From contig CAMJZA010000024.1 of the NCBI GenBank assembly GCA_946410085.1, positions 1 through 45,810 on the forward strand: a DNA stretch of 45,810 bases, in the 5' to 3' direction. The position numbers and the translations under genes are program-made. The notes under the pieces were generated by a model. That model was not told the DNA's origin and ran no database searches. It saw only the letters and a list, made by a program, of their open reading frames with translations. Positions 9,439-21,949 of this stretch are shown here, piece by piece. Numbering within the stretch: position 1 is the stretch's first letter; every line of letters begins with the position of its first letter. The DNA comes from an uncultured Treponema sp. (lineage in GTDB: Bacteria; Spirochaetota; Spirochaetia; Treponematales; Treponemataceae).

Positions 9439-12240
9439 ATGAGTTTCCGCAACGCGCTGAAAACGCTGCTGTCAGCCTCCCTTGCCCTCCTGTTCTTCCT
9501 GCTTCCGTCCGTTCCTGCATCCGGGCAGGCTTCCCCGTCTCCGTCCGTGCAGTCTGCCAGGTCTCCTGCTGAGGATCGTGAAAATGAAGCCCGGGCCGTG
9601 ACGGGCAGGGTCGGCTGGACCATGCGGCGCGGTGATGCGGAACTGGACGGTGACGGCTGCCGGACCGGCTACCTGTTCGAGCTGTTCGATGCGATTGCCC
9701 GGAAGGAGCACATCCGCTTTGAGTACGTGCAGGCGGCAGACCGGAACGAAATACGGGAACTCTTTTCCAAAGGTGAGATAGACCTCTGCCTGACCGACGG
9801 CTACGGCCCCTACAGCGATGACCTGGTTCTGCTGCCCCGGTCCGCCGGTCCCCTCGTGAAGTTCCTGTGCGTGCGGAGCGGAGACAGCCGTTTCTGTGCC
9901 GATGATTTTCCCGCCCTGAACGGAATGACGCTTGCCCTGCCTGCCGGTGCGGATGTGCGGAAGGAACTGGATGCCCTTGAACGGGAGAAGGGCTTTGTGA
10001 CTCACCGGCAGACCTGTGCTTCTCATTCCGATGTACGGACGACCCTCCTGCTCGGCAATGCGGATGTTGCCGTACTGGACAACTATGACGATACCGAGGG
10101 ACTTGTCGTCCTGTCGCAGTTCGGCCTGTCGGACCGGCAGATTATTATCCGCAAGGGCTGCCCGGAACTGGAGGCTGCCGTCAGCCGGGGCATGGAAGGC
10201 CTGTTCCTGAGCAATCCCTTCTACCTGTGCAGTCTCCACGAAAAGTATTTTGAGGCCCATATATCGAAGACCGTCGCATTCAGCAGGGAAGAACTCCTGT
10301 ACATTCAAAACGCTGCACCGCTGACCGTCTACCTGCACGACGATATTCCGCAAGTCGCCTGGTTCCAGAACGGCGATTTTACCGGGTATTTTCCCTCCCT
10401 TTTACACAAAATATCGCAGCGGACGGGGCTCAAATTCAACCTGATTGCCTGCAATGATTCGGACGAGCTGGTGTCGGCGGTCAAATCCGACCCGGCGAAG
10501 AATTCCATCTGCATTATTCCCCGGAGCAGCCGCTTCCTGCAGGACGAAGACCTGCACTTCATTGAGCCGGGGTCAAAAAGCTCAGTCGTTTTCCTGAGGA
10601 AGTTGGACCGGCACCGGAGCATTGCGTCCGTCGGCTTTCCCGAGCACGGCTATTCCTTCCAGGATCTGGCGCAGCAGCGGGGCCTGTTCTATCGGGAATA
10701 CAAGAGCGAGGAGGAGTGTCTTGACGCAGTCCTCCGGGGTGAAGTCGATGCGGTCATGATGGAATCCTATCGGGTGCAGGTGTTCATGAACTGCCGCAAG
10801 TACCGGAATCAGCTTTCCGTTTCGGCTGAACCGGACCAGGAGTGCGAGATTGCCTTTGTCGCATCATCTGCGGCGGACAGTTCCCTGCTGAGCATCCTGC
10901 ACAAGGTCTGCCAGAGCTACTCCGAGAGAGATCCCTTGCGCTACATGCGGGAGAGCATGGTTGTCGACTACGGCAGCGTCAGCTTCTGGGATGTCCTGCT
11001 CGACAACTGGTATGTTGTCCTCCTTGTCCTCATTGTCTTTGGTGCTGCCCTCATCATCATTATCCTGCAGCACCGCTTTACCAGAAAGCTGGAGGCGAGC
11101 AACCGGAACAAGGACGTGTTCCTTGCGGACATGTCGCACGACTTCCGTACCCCGCTGACGGCAATCAGCGGTTTTGCCTACCTGGGCAAGACCGAGAACG
11201 ACCCCCGCTACTACCCGGAAATAATCACCTCGGTCGCCTACATGCAGGAGCTTGTCAACGACATCCTGAACATCCGCCAGTATTCCGAAGGCAAGTCGCT
11301 GGAACTGCAGCCGGAACCCCTCGTCGCCGAAACCCTCTACGACAGCATCCTGTCGGTCATGCACGGGCGGGCTTCCGCCAAAAAAATCAGGATTGACTTT
11401 GAAAGCGACATATCCTATCCCTATATCGTGGTTGACCCCATGCGGGTCAGGCAGATGTTCGTCAACATCATCGGCAATGCCATCAAGTACAGTGCGAGCG
11501 AAAGCGTCGTGGAAGTCAAGGTGTCGGATTACGTGCGGGGGCACGGCGTGCGGGTACGGGCGACCATCACCGACCACGGGGAGGGCATGAGCCAGGACTT
11601 CATAAAGCAGCGGATTTTCCGTCCCTTCGAGCGGGAAAAGAACGCGTTTTCGGCGAAGGAAGGCGGTTCGGGCCTGGGACTGGCGATAACGAAGATCATC
11701 ATGGACCGGCTGGGCGGTACCATCTCGGTGGAAAGCGAGCTCGGCAAGGGGTCGACGTTTACGCTGGACTTCCCCGAAGAGACGATAACAAAAGAAGAGT
11801 ACGACCAGCGGCACAAGGAAGACGGTACGGCAAAAAGCAGGGAGCTTGACTTTACCGGCCTGCATGTGCTCCTGTGCGAAGACAACGAAATAAATACCTT
11901 TATTGTCTCCAATATCCTGCAGAAACGGGGCTTCATCGTGGACTGTGCGGAAAACGGGAAGGTCGGGCTGGATACCTTTATGAATTCTGCCATCGGCTAC
12001 TACCAGCTGATCCTGATGGACATACGGATGCCCGTGATGGACGGCATCGAGACGGCTAAGGCAATCCGGGGGCTGGACCGGAGCGATGCACAGCTCATTC
12101 CGATCATCGCGCTGTCGGCGAATGCATTCGAGGAAGACAAGATGGAGAGTGCAAAGGCCGGCATGAATGCGCACCTGTCCAAGCCGATCGACGTGGACAC
12201 CCTCTTCCGCTCAATCGGCCAGATCCTCAACAGTTACTAG
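9439..12240 (+). CDS. hybrid sensor histidine kinase with two periplasmic binding-protein domains
   Basis: A 933-residue hybrid kinase. A signal peptide or signal anchor covers about residues 1-32. Two consecutive SBP_bac_3-like periplasmic domains follow (about 50-275 and 285-510), then a transmembrane helix (about 518-540). The kinase has H567 in the H-box SHDFRTPLTAISGF, the N-box MFVNIIGNAIKYS, and nucleotide-binding DHGEGMS and GGSGLGLAITK. A C-terminal receiver domain has phospho-acceptor D861 in LMDIRMPVMDG and the conserved LSKPID lysine. All catalytic residues are present. It probably senses a small solute such as an amino acid, as is usual for this sensor fold. No separate response regulator lies next to it; the diguanylate cyclase 128 bases downstream may share its circuit, which is inference. 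Confidence 0.9.
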   Translation: MSFRNALKTLLSASLALLFFLLPSVPASGQASPSPSVQSARSPAEDRENEARAVTGRVGWTMRRGDAELDGDGCRTGYLFELFDAIARKEHIRFEYVQAADRNEIRELFSKGEIDLCLTDGYGPYSDDLVLLPRSAGPLVKFLCVRSGDSRFCADDFPALNGMTLALPAGADVRKELDALEREKGFVTHRQTCASHSDVRTTLLLGNADVAVLDNYDDTEGLVVLSQFGLSDRQIIIRKGCPELEAAVSRGMEGLFLSNPFYLCSLHEKYFEAHISKTVAFSREELLYIQNAAPLTVYLHDDIPQVAWFQNGDFTGYFPSLLHKISQRTGLKFNLIACNDSDELVSAVKSDPAKNSICIIPRSSRFLQDEDLHFIEPGSKSSVVFLRKLDRHRSIASVGFPEHGYSFQDLAQQRGLFYREYKSEEECLDAVLRGEVDAVMMESYRVQVFMNCRKYRNQLSVSAEPDQECEIAFVASSAADSSLLSILHKVCQSYSERDPLRYMRESMVVDYGSVSFWDVLLDNWYVVLLVLIVFGAALIIIILQHRFTRKLEASNRNKDVFLADMSHDFRTPLTAISGFAYLGKTENDPRYYPEIITSVAYMQELVNDILNIRQYSEGKSLELQPEPLVAETLYDSILSVMHGRASAKKIRIDFESDISYPYIVVDPMRVRQMFVNIIGNAIKYSASESVVEVKVSDYVRGHGVRVRATITDHGEGMSQDFIKQRIFRPFEREKNAFSAKEGGSGLGLAITKIIMDRLGGTISVESELGKGSTFTLDFPEETITKEEYDQRHKEDGTAKSRELDFTGLHVLLCEDNEINTFIVSNILQKRGFIVDCAENGKVGLDTFMNSAIGYYQLILMDIRMPVMDGIETAKAIRGLDRSDAQLIPIIALSANAFEEDKMESAKAGMNAHLSKPIDVDTLFRSIGQILNSY

Positions 12241-12330
12241 CCGCCTGCGCCGGAGTGTCCCGCCCTGCATCCCGGTGGGGGGCCCGGGCCGCCGGAAGCC
12301 CTTATCCCGCCTGCGTTCCGTACATTCCCC

Positions 12331-12359
12331 TTGTCGGCATTGCCGGAATAGGCTATAAT
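12331..12359 (+). promoter_or_regulatory. promoter, leaderless-type, for diguanylate cyclase
   Basis: TTGTCG (12331-12336), 17-base spacer, TATAAT (12354-12359) preceded by GGC. Nine bases separate it from the ATG at 12369. No proper ribosome binding site is seen. Confidence 0.6.
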
Positions 12360-12368
12360 AGAGCGGAT

Positions 12369-14099
12369 ATGGGAAAGCCGAAGGCTGCGGATGTTCTCAA
12401 CGTTCTCATTGGACTACTCCTTCTCTGGACTTGTGGAGTCTGCGCCTGGGTAATGCTGCATTCGGACGGTGTCCAGAAGGTCAAGCTGCTTCCCCCTCCC
12501 GCCCAGAACTACAATGTCGGCTGGTACTACATCGATGAGGACGGCAACAACGTCTATGTTCCGACCCTGCCTGCAAAAATCCCCGTTGACTATGACGGCA
12601 GGGCCCGGCTCTACCACAATTACGTGGCGTACAACCGCAGGACCATCTGCTTTTCGACCCACCATCAGGATGCGGTCCTCTTTCTGAACGGAATTGAGCT
12701 GTACCGCTTCCAGCTGGAAGGAAATCCGCCCTGGATACAGAGCTTCCGTTCCCTCAATCATATCGTCAACCTGCCGATCGTGCAGGACAGCACCATCTGC
12801 CTGGAACTGAAGGGGCTTGTCAAGGGACGGGACGGGGAGTTCAACGAGGTGTACATGGGAGACCGGTCTACCATCCTGTTCCGGCTCCTGACCAACCGGG
12901 CGGACAAGCTCAGCATGGGCCTTTCGCTGACCATCTTCGGCATCATCGTCATGCTGCTCGGTTTTACGACGATTTCACCGGTGAACAGTGCAACCCGCGA
13001 CCTGTCGCTCGTGTACCTGGGCATGACGGGCCTGTGCCTCGGCATCTGGCAGCTTGAAGAATCCCGCTGCCTCCAGTTCTTCTTCGGCAATCAGGCCCTG
13101 CACTGGTGCCTTGAATACATGCTCCAGTTCGGCATCCTGTCCTTTGCCCTGCTCTTTGTCCGCTCGGTGACCCCGGTAAAGATGACGGGCGTGACGAACG
13201 TGTTTACGGGCATCATCCTGTATTTTGCAGGACTTGAACTTGTCCTGCAGCTGACGGGTACCATACAGATAACGAACAGCGCCCTGCTCCTGTACATGAT
13301 GTTCATCTCGGTCTGCTTCTACATCGCATTCCTCATCGTGTTCACGCTGAAATTTGCCAACAGGTTCCTGAAGTGGGTGTTCTGCATTTCCATGTGCGTC
13401 AGCATCATCCTCTTCCTTTCCGTCATCCTGCTGGGAGCCCGGCGCTCAAAGACGAGTACGGACTTCTGGCTGACGATAGCCCTCCTCTTCATGTTCTTCT
13501 CGCTTTCCGTCGTCGTCTACCAGAAAACCATCGAAAAGTTTGAGACGATGAAGGAGGCGAAGCTGTACGAAAAGCTTGCGCTCGTTGACTTCAACACGGG
13601 CGTTTCGAGCAAGACGGCCTGGTTCTACCTTGTCGAGAAATTCGATTATGCGGAGCATGTCGGGCAGATATACTGCCTCATCATGTTTGACATGAACAAC
13701 CTGAAAAAGCTCAACGATACCCTCGGCCATCTGGTCGGAGACAAGGTCATCAATGCCTTCTGTGACTGCATGCGGGAAGTCTTCGGCGATAAGGGGGAAA
13801 TTTACCGGATCGGCGGTGATGAGTTCATCTGCCTGCTGGAAGGAATGGAAGAGGACGGCGTTAAGAAGCTGCTTGCCGAATTTGACAGGCAGGTTGCAAA
13901 CCAGAAGGAAACTGACCACAAGTTTACGGTCGCCTACGGCTGGGCGATGTTCAAGCCCCGTTCGCGGGAGGACTTTATTGCGGCCCAGCAGCGGGCCGAC
14001 AGCCAGATGTACGACATGAAGAAGCGGATGAAGGCGATTGCCGCAATGAAAGTGGAATCGGCGTCAGCGGTGGCTGCGGTTCCCGGGACGGCGCTATGA
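12369..14099 (+). CDS. 7TM diguanylate cyclase (GGDEF)
   Basis: A 576-residue membrane protein. One N-terminal transmembrane helix (about 9-29) is followed by an extracytoplasmic beta-rich domain (about 40-165), about seven transmembrane helices (about 175-380; 7TMR-DISM-like layout) and a GGDEF domain (about 415-560). The catalytic motif is intact at 482-486 (RIGGDEF), with FDMNNLKKLNDTLGH upstream, so c-di-GMP synthesis is expected. No RxxD inhibitory site is visible just before GGDEF, so product inhibition through that site is unlikely. A longer in-frame start at 12255 would read through the promoter and is rejected. The stop overlaps the next ATG (ATGAG), so the next gene is translationally coupled. 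Confidence 0.88.
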   Translation: MGKPKAADVLNVLIGLLLLWTCGVCAWVMLHSDGVQKVKLLPPPAQNYNVGWYYIDEDGNNVYVPTLPAKIPVDYDGRARLYHNYVAYNRRTICFSTHHQDAVLFLNGIELYRFQLEGNPPWIQSFRSLNHIVNLPIVQDSTICLELKGLVKGRDGEFNEVYMGDRSTILFRLLTNRADKLSMGLSLTIFGIIVMLLGFTTISPVNSATRDLSLVYLGMTGLCLGIWQLEESRCLQFFFGNQALHWCLEYMLQFGILSFALLFVRSVTPVKMTGVTNVFTGIILYFAGLELVLQLTGTIQITNSALLLYMMFISVCFYIAFLIVFTLKFANRFLKWVFCISMCVSIILFLSVILLGARRSKTSTDFWLTIALLFMFFSLSVVVYQKTIEKFETMKEAKLYEKLALVDFNTGVSSKTAWFYLVEKFDYAEHVGQIYCLIMFDMNNLKKLNDTLGHLVGDKVINAFCDCMREVFGDKGEIYRIGGDEFICLLEGMEEDGVKKLLAEFDRQVANQKETDHKFTVAYGWAMFKPRSREDFIAAQQRADSQMYDMKKRMKAIAAMKVESASAVAAVPGTAL

Positions 14100-14653
14100 G
14101 GGGGCAGGTTCAGGGAAATGGCCGCTCTGGCGGACCGTCCGGCGGGCAGGGGGGCATGGCGTGGGTCCGCCTGCTGGTCTATCTGCTTTTCTTCTCCGGT
14201 ATCCTGTCGATTGTCCTGTATACCCTCTTCGGACCGCTTTCCCGTCTGCGGGGGGCCCTTGCCTGCCTTGCCTGGCTCATGCTCTTTGTCCTTGCGGAAG
14301 TCAGTTCCCGGAGCTCGGAAAACCGGAAGCTTGCGGCGCTTGACGAAAAGGAGCGGCTTGAGTCTGTCGAGCGGATTCAGCAGCTCATGTCCAAGCTGAA
14401 CGAGAAGTCCCGGGCGCTGAACGATTCCTACGGGAACGAGCGGCTCCTCCTGTCCGACCTGACCGGGGCCGCTTCGCTCTTAAAGCCGTCTGCGGACCTT
14501 GAGGCGTCCAAAATGGAATATGAAATCCTCACCGGCCTGACCCGGCTTGATTTCCTGTGCGACAAGGCGATTGCCGGGACCGACCGCAGCGGGGACTTCA
14601 GGAAGGAACTGGACTCCCTTTCCAGCAAGCTGCGTTCCCGGGAACGGCTCTAA
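14096..14653 (+). CDS. small membrane coiled-coil protein coupled to diguanylate cyclase
   Basis: A 185-residue protein of unknown function. Residues 1-20 are Gly/Arg-rich; two adjacent hydrophobic helices lie at about 22-68 (AWVRLLVYLLFFSGILSIV, then LACLAWLMLFVLAEV). The rest is charged and helical, with a likely coiled coil at about 75-110. The ATG overlaps the diguanylate cyclase stop by four bases, so it is probably co-translated and may act with it. A downstream start at residue 21 (MAWVRLL) is possible. A terminator pair follows. Confidence 0.7.
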   Translation: MRGQVQGNGRSGGPSGGQGGMAWVRLLVYLLFFSGILSIVLYTLFGPLSRLRGALACLAWLMLFVLAEVSSRSSENRKLAALDEKERLESVERIQQLMSKLNEKSRALNDSYGNERLLLSDLTGAASLLKPSADLEASKMEYEILTGLTRLDFLCDKAIAGTDRSGDFRKELDSLSSKLRSRERL

Positions 14654-14678
14654 GCTGTTTTTTACTGGTAAAAAAAAG

Positions 14679-14696
14679 GGCAGCAAAAGGGCTGCC
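14679..14696 (-). terminator. possible second terminator hairpin for beta-galactosidase gene
   Basis: GGCAGC (14679-14684) pairs with GCTGCC (14691-14696). Read on the minus strand, the stem is followed within two bases by a run of T residues (complement of the A-run at 14670-14677). Confidence 0.5.
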
Positions 14697-14710
14697 TGCT
14701 GTAAAAGAAA

Positions 14711-14750
14711 AGCCCGTCATGACCGGCGTAACCGGACATGACGGGCTTTC
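14711..14750. terminator. bidirectional terminator between convergent genes
   Basis: An 11-bp perfect stem, AGCCCGTCATG (14711-14721) with CATGACGGGCT (14737-14747), and an inner CCGG/CCGG pairing. It is flanked by an A-rich side (AAAAGAAAA, upstream) and a T-rich side (TTCTGCGTTCTTTTT, downstream), so it can end transcripts from both strands. Confidence 0.8.
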
Positions 14751-14778
14751 TGCGTTCTTTTTCCTTACCGGGAAATCA

Positions 14779-18189
<3,411 letters not shown>

Positions 18190-18248
18190 TCAGCAGGCTG
18201 GTACGCATGTGTCCGGCATTGCGGGGCCAGAGCCTCTTGAAACAGCCG

Positions 18249-19274
18249 CTATTTCTGGACCCGCTGCTGTTCCCTGCCGTAGCGCAGCATGTCTTCGAGG
18301 GTCTGCCTGAGGGTATACGCCGGTTCCCAGCCTGTTTCGGTACGGAGCTTCGTGTTGTCGCCTATGATGATCATGTTGTCGGAAGGACGTATTTTTCCGG
18401 GATCGACGCTGGGACTGACGGTTACACCGGCAAGCTCCGCTATCGTTTCCAGAATATGCTGCAGGGTATGGCCGTTTCCGGAGCAGACATTGTACAGCTC
18501 GCCTTTTTTTCCGTTTAAAAGGAGTGCATGGTATGCCCTGACCACATCACGGACATCAAGGAAATCCCTGACGATGGCAAGGTTTCCGGTTGAAAGCGCG
18601 ACCGTCTGTTTCCCCGCTGCAATGCCGTCGAGAATCTGGCGGACAAAGGATGGAACGACGAAGATATCCTTCTGCCGCGGCCCGATGTGATTGAATGACC
18701 GGGTAAGGACTATGTCCAGTCCCATTGAAGCAACATAACACTGGGAGAGCATTTCCTGCGAGACCCGTGCAATCGCGTAAGGGCTGCCGGGGTGCAGCTG
18801 TTTCTGCTCCGTCAGGGGAATGTCGTTCTGCGTAACGTTTCCGTATTCTTCTGAAGACCCGACGGACAGGATGCGGCAGCTGATGCCGGATTCCCGGACT
18901 GATTCCACGAGGTTCAGGAAAATATTCGTATTGTTCATGAAACAGTTGACCGGATCTTTCCAGCTTGCTCCGACACTGCTCAGGGAGGCCAGGTGCAGGA
19001 TATAGTGCGGCGCAAACGATGTTACCGCAATTTTCAGGGCGGAAAAATCCAGGAGGTTCAAGGCAAGGAATCTGATTTTTATGTTTTCAAAGTGGTAGTC
19101 ATCTGCGTAATGGGGAGGCAGCTGTACATCAATGCCGAGGACTTCAATTTCTTCTCTTTCTTCGCTTCCTTCATTTCCTTCGTGTGCGGCATGTGCGGAA
19201 ACGCTGCTGTTCAGGTAATCCAGGAAATAATAGGAGACAAAGCCCGAAAATCCCGTTATGAGTATCCTTTTCAT
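18249..19274 (-). CDS. NAD-dependent epimerase/dehydratase, GDP-mannose 4,6-dehydratase/Rmd-like
   Basis: A 341-residue extended short-chain dehydrogenase that probably makes or modifies a nucleotide sugar. The Rossmann motif is TGFSGFVSYYF near residue 7; VGSSEEYG carries the catalytic serine region, and RSFNHIGPRQ is typical of the GDP-mannose dehydratase / GDP-6-deoxy-4-keto-mannose reductase branch. Two departures are seen: the third glycine of GxxGxxG is Ser, and the catalytic YxxxK is Y166-xxx-R170. The gene starts three bases after the double glycosyltransferase (AAGGA ribosome site within that gene's end), so it is the last gene of a three-gene glycan operon. The exact substrate is unknown. 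Confidence 0.8.
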   Translation of the reverse strand: MKRILITGFSGFVSYYFLDYLNSSVSAHAAHEGNEGSEEREEIEVLGIDVQLPPHYADDYHFENIKIRFLALNLLDFSALKIAVTSFAPHYILHLASLSSVGASWKDPVNCFMNNTNIFLNLVESVRESGISCRILSVGSSEEYGNVTQNDIPLTEQKQLHPGSPYAIARVSQEMLSQCYVASMGLDIVLTRSFNHIGPRQKDIFVVPSFVRQILDGIAAGKQTVALSTGNLAIVRDFLDVRDVVRAYHALLLNGKKGELYNVCSGNGHTLQHILETIAELAGVTVSPSVDPGKIRPSDNMIIIGDNTKLRTETGWEPAYTLRQTLEDMLRYGREQQRVQK

Positions 19275-19277
19275 GGT

Positions 19278-21512
19278 TCATTCCTTTTCGCTTTGTTTTT
19301 CAGTCAGAATGGCAAGCAGCTTTTCACCGTGCTCCTGCCAGGTGGTCAGGTGAATGCCTGCACTGGAAGGTGCCTTTCCTGCCCTGAACAGGTCAATCCA
19401 CTGTTCCATGGCAGCTGCCAGCGCTTCCGGTTCATAGCCGGAAAAATAAAAGGCGTTGTCGCCTGCAATCTCGCGGAAAACCGGAATGTCCCGCAGGATG
19501 AGGGGCTTTCCGTAATAGGCACCTTCCGTTACGGCAAGCCCGAAGCCTTCCTGCCTGCTTGCAACGATGACGCCGTCTGCCTGCTGATACAGGGATGCAA
19601 GTTCCCCGTCGCTGATGCCGTCCTTGTGCCAGAAGAGGCTGGAATTAAGATACGGACTGTCGTTGATGAGGGCCACGGTTTCTTCGACCTTCCAGCCCTC
19701 CCGGCCCACTATGTCAAGCCGGACCGGTTTATTCCTGCCCCGCAGCAGGCTGAATGCCTTTACCAGCTGGCCGTACATCTTGCGCGGTTCGACGGTACTG
19801 ACCATGAGCAGGCGGACGGGCTGCTGCGGGCCGTCTGCTTCCTGCCGGGGCGCCGCCGCTTCCGCTTTTTGCGGGCCGGCCTGTCCGGCAAAATCACAGC
19901 CTATCCAGGACCAGGTCAGACGGAGATTTTTGTTCCGCTCCAGCCGGGGATGCGCGGCAAGATAGTTCTGAATGTCCTGCATCGTTGCCCGGGAAATGCT
20001 GATGATGCCGCTGTAGCGGAATGCAGTATGCAGCCATGTGCTGAAGACAAGGACGGTCTTATCGGTACAGGTTTCAGGAAACTGGATTGGAATGAGGTCG
20101 TAGGCAAGAAACCATACGGCAACTCCGTCTTTCCTGAAGTACCTGTCGAGCCAGGCCGTGTTTGCCGCAGTCGCTTTGAGGCTGAGGTCTGCTGAATAGA
20201 TGATGTCGCCGGAATGCGGCTGAATCTGCTTTCCCGTTTCGCATTCGAACAGGCCCCTGCCGTCTTCGTCAAAATAGAAGGGGACGGTCTTGTATGTGCC
20301 GTCCGCTTTATAGAAGCACCTGAGTTCTTCCTTTTCAACCCGCTGGACACCGGTTCCCCTGTCGATGCCGCGCTGGACGGTTACGTCAAAGTAAATCGTC
20401 TTTTCCCGCTTCCAGTAGCGTTCAAAGGCGGCGATTTCTGCCAGCAGCTTTCCGGCTATTTTGGCAGGTGCAAACAGGGCCAGCCGTTCCTGCCCGTTTG
20501 CCACGAGCGTTTCCCGGAGCTGTGTATCCTGCATGACGCGGTTGATTGCCGCTGCGACGACCCTCGGCTTCTTGCTTTTCAGCAGGAGTCCTGCGTCTCC
20601 CATCGTTTCCGCGACGGCAGACGAATCATAGGCGATGACCGGAACCCTGTACTGCATGGCTTCCAGCAGGGGAACGCAGAAACCTTCGTGCTCGCTCAGG
20701 CATACAAAGACATCGGCGAGGCTATAGTAGGCGGCCTTCTGCCGGTCGCTGACGTGGCCCGGAAAAATGACGCCGTCAAGTCCGATGGCAGCAGGATATT
20801 CCTTAATCGCTTTCGAATAGGCCGGATCCGATGTTCCGCTGCCGACAAGAAAAAGCCTGCTTTTTGGATTGTAGAAGCGGTGATAGCAGTAAAAGGCTTC
20901 GATGATGTCCTGCTGCTTCTTGTTGGGCGTTATGCGGCCCGTGAACAGGATGTTGACCGTACCGTCGTCCCTGTATTTTGACAGCAGTGCTTCATCACAG
21001 GCTGCCGCAGGCTCCTCTGCTGCCCTGAGAATGGGGAGGACGTGAATGGGACAGAGGTAACCGAGCCGCTCCAGATCGGCTTTGTTGAAGCTTGAGTCGG
21101 CAAGGCAGAGGGAGGGCGTAAAGCGGATGGCATGTACCTGCTTCAGCCCCTTTTCGCATGCCGATGCCTTGCGGGCTTCACCGTATTCTTCAGAAAAGTG
21201 GGGCGGCGTTATGTTGTGCCAGATGAACAGTTTTCTTCCGGCCAGCGTATTCATCGTCAGCATGTAATCCCAGCCGACTGAAACATGGCAGATGAGTATG
21301 TCGGCATCGTCGTTGTATTCGCTGACGGACCGTATGCCGGAAATGCCGAGTGCTTCAAGCCGCCGGTCTATGGTCTCCGCAAATATCTCCGTGTCATAGC
21401 CGGCTTTTTCCAGCGTGTCACGTATTGCAAGGACATTGTTGCCGATGGCGTCTCCGTAACTTATGTTCTGCAGGAACTGGGCGATGCGGGGAAGGGGTTT
21501 ACTGCCGTTCAT
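19278..21512 (-). CDS. double GT4-type glycosyltransferase
   Basis: A 744-residue cytoplasmic protein with two GT-B folds in tandem. The first (about 1-370) has NILFTGRITPNKKQQDIIEAF and the nucleotide-sugar motif EHEGFCVPLLEAM. The second (about 385-740) has LLMVSTVEPRKMYGQLVKAF and RQEGFGLAVTEGA. Both show the E-x7-E pattern of retaining GT4 enzymes, so two sugars may be added in sequence. The ATG at 21512 overlaps the end of the coiled-coil gene by 14 bases; a longer in-frame start at 21668 would lie inside that gene and has unlikely composition. Both donors are unknown. Confidence 0.88.
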   Translation of the reverse strand: MNGSKPLPRIAQFLQNISYGDAIGNNVLAIRDTLEKAGYDTEIFAETIDRRLEALGISGIRSVSEYNDDADILICHVSVGWDYMLTMNTLAGRKLFIWHNITPPHFSEEYGEARKASACEKGLKQVHAIRFTPSLCLADSSFNKADLERLGYLCPIHVLPILRAAEEPAAACDEALLSKYRDDGTVNILFTGRITPNKKQQDIIEAFYCYHRFYNPKSRLFLVGSGTSDPAYSKAIKEYPAAIGLDGVIFPGHVSDRQKAAYYSLADVFVCLSEHEGFCVPLLEAMQYRVPVIAYDSSAVAETMGDAGLLLKSKKPRVVAAAINRVMQDTQLRETLVANGQERLALFAPAKIAGKLLAEIAAFERYWKREKTIYFDVTVQRGIDRGTGVQRVEKEELRCFYKADGTYKTVPFYFDEDGRGLFECETGKQIQPHSGDIIYSADLSLKATAANTAWLDRYFRKDGVAVWFLAYDLIPIQFPETCTDKTVLVFSTWLHTAFRYSGIISISRATMQDIQNYLAAHPRLERNKNLRLTWSWIGCDFAGQAGPQKAEAAAPRQEADGPQQPVRLLMVSTVEPRKMYGQLVKAFSLLRGRNKPVRLDIVGREGWKVEETVALINDSPYLNSSLFWHKDGISDGELASLYQQADGVIVASRQEGFGLAVTEGAYYGKPLILRDIPVFREIAGDNAFYFSGYEPEALAAAMEQWIDLFRAGKAPSSAGIHLTTWQEHGEKLLAILTEKQSEKE

Positions 21513-21921
21513 GCTGTGCCTCAAGTCTGTCCAGCCGTGCTTCCAGGGACCGTATGATTTCCATGTCACGCTCATGCTGCTGCTGGAGCCCGATGACACT
21601 CCTGTAAAGCAGCTTTTCTGCTTCAAGGACAGTCGTATTGTACTTCCGCTGCCTTTCAAAGTTTTCAAAAAAGAGGAAATGACTGCATTTTCGGATGACC
21701 CGCTTTACGAAGCGCTTTATGCCTCCTGCGTGCAGGTCAAAATAGTAGCTGATGTTTGTGAAGTCCCTCGCTTCCCTTAAAAGCCGGCCGAGCTTTTGGG
21801 AAAAGACCGTTGTCGAAAAAAAATAATCGAAGCTGAGCGGCTGGGGGGCTGCTTCCTGCCGTCCTGCAGCGCTTTCTTCCAGCTCCCTGTTCAGCACGTC
21901 AAAGTCTATTTTGGTCATCAT
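21499..21921 (-). CDS. small coiled-coil protein at the head of a glycan operon
   Basis: A 140-residue protein, MMTKIDFDVLNREL at the N-terminus, with GGAG four to five bases before the first ATG (the second Met is equally possible). The middle has a basic, membrane-associating-looking stretch (GGIKRFVKRVIRKCSHFLF) and the C-terminal 45 residues are a charged coiled coil. Similar basic-helix plus coil segments occur fused to methyltransferases and glycosyltransferases of surface-glycan loci, so it may be a scaffold for its neighbours; that is inference. A long upstream in-frame extension exists but falls in a decayed gene and is rejected. Confidence 0.65.
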   Translation of the reverse strand: MMTKIDFDVLNRELEESAAGRQEAAPQPLSFDYFFSTTVFSQKLGRLLREARDFTNISYYFDLHAGGIKRFVKRVIRKCSHFLFFENFERQRKYNTTVLEAEKLLYRSVIGLQQQHERDMEIIRSLEARLDRLEAQHERQ

Positions 21922-21949
21922 GGTGCTCCCGTCAACAGTTGTTTTGCTT

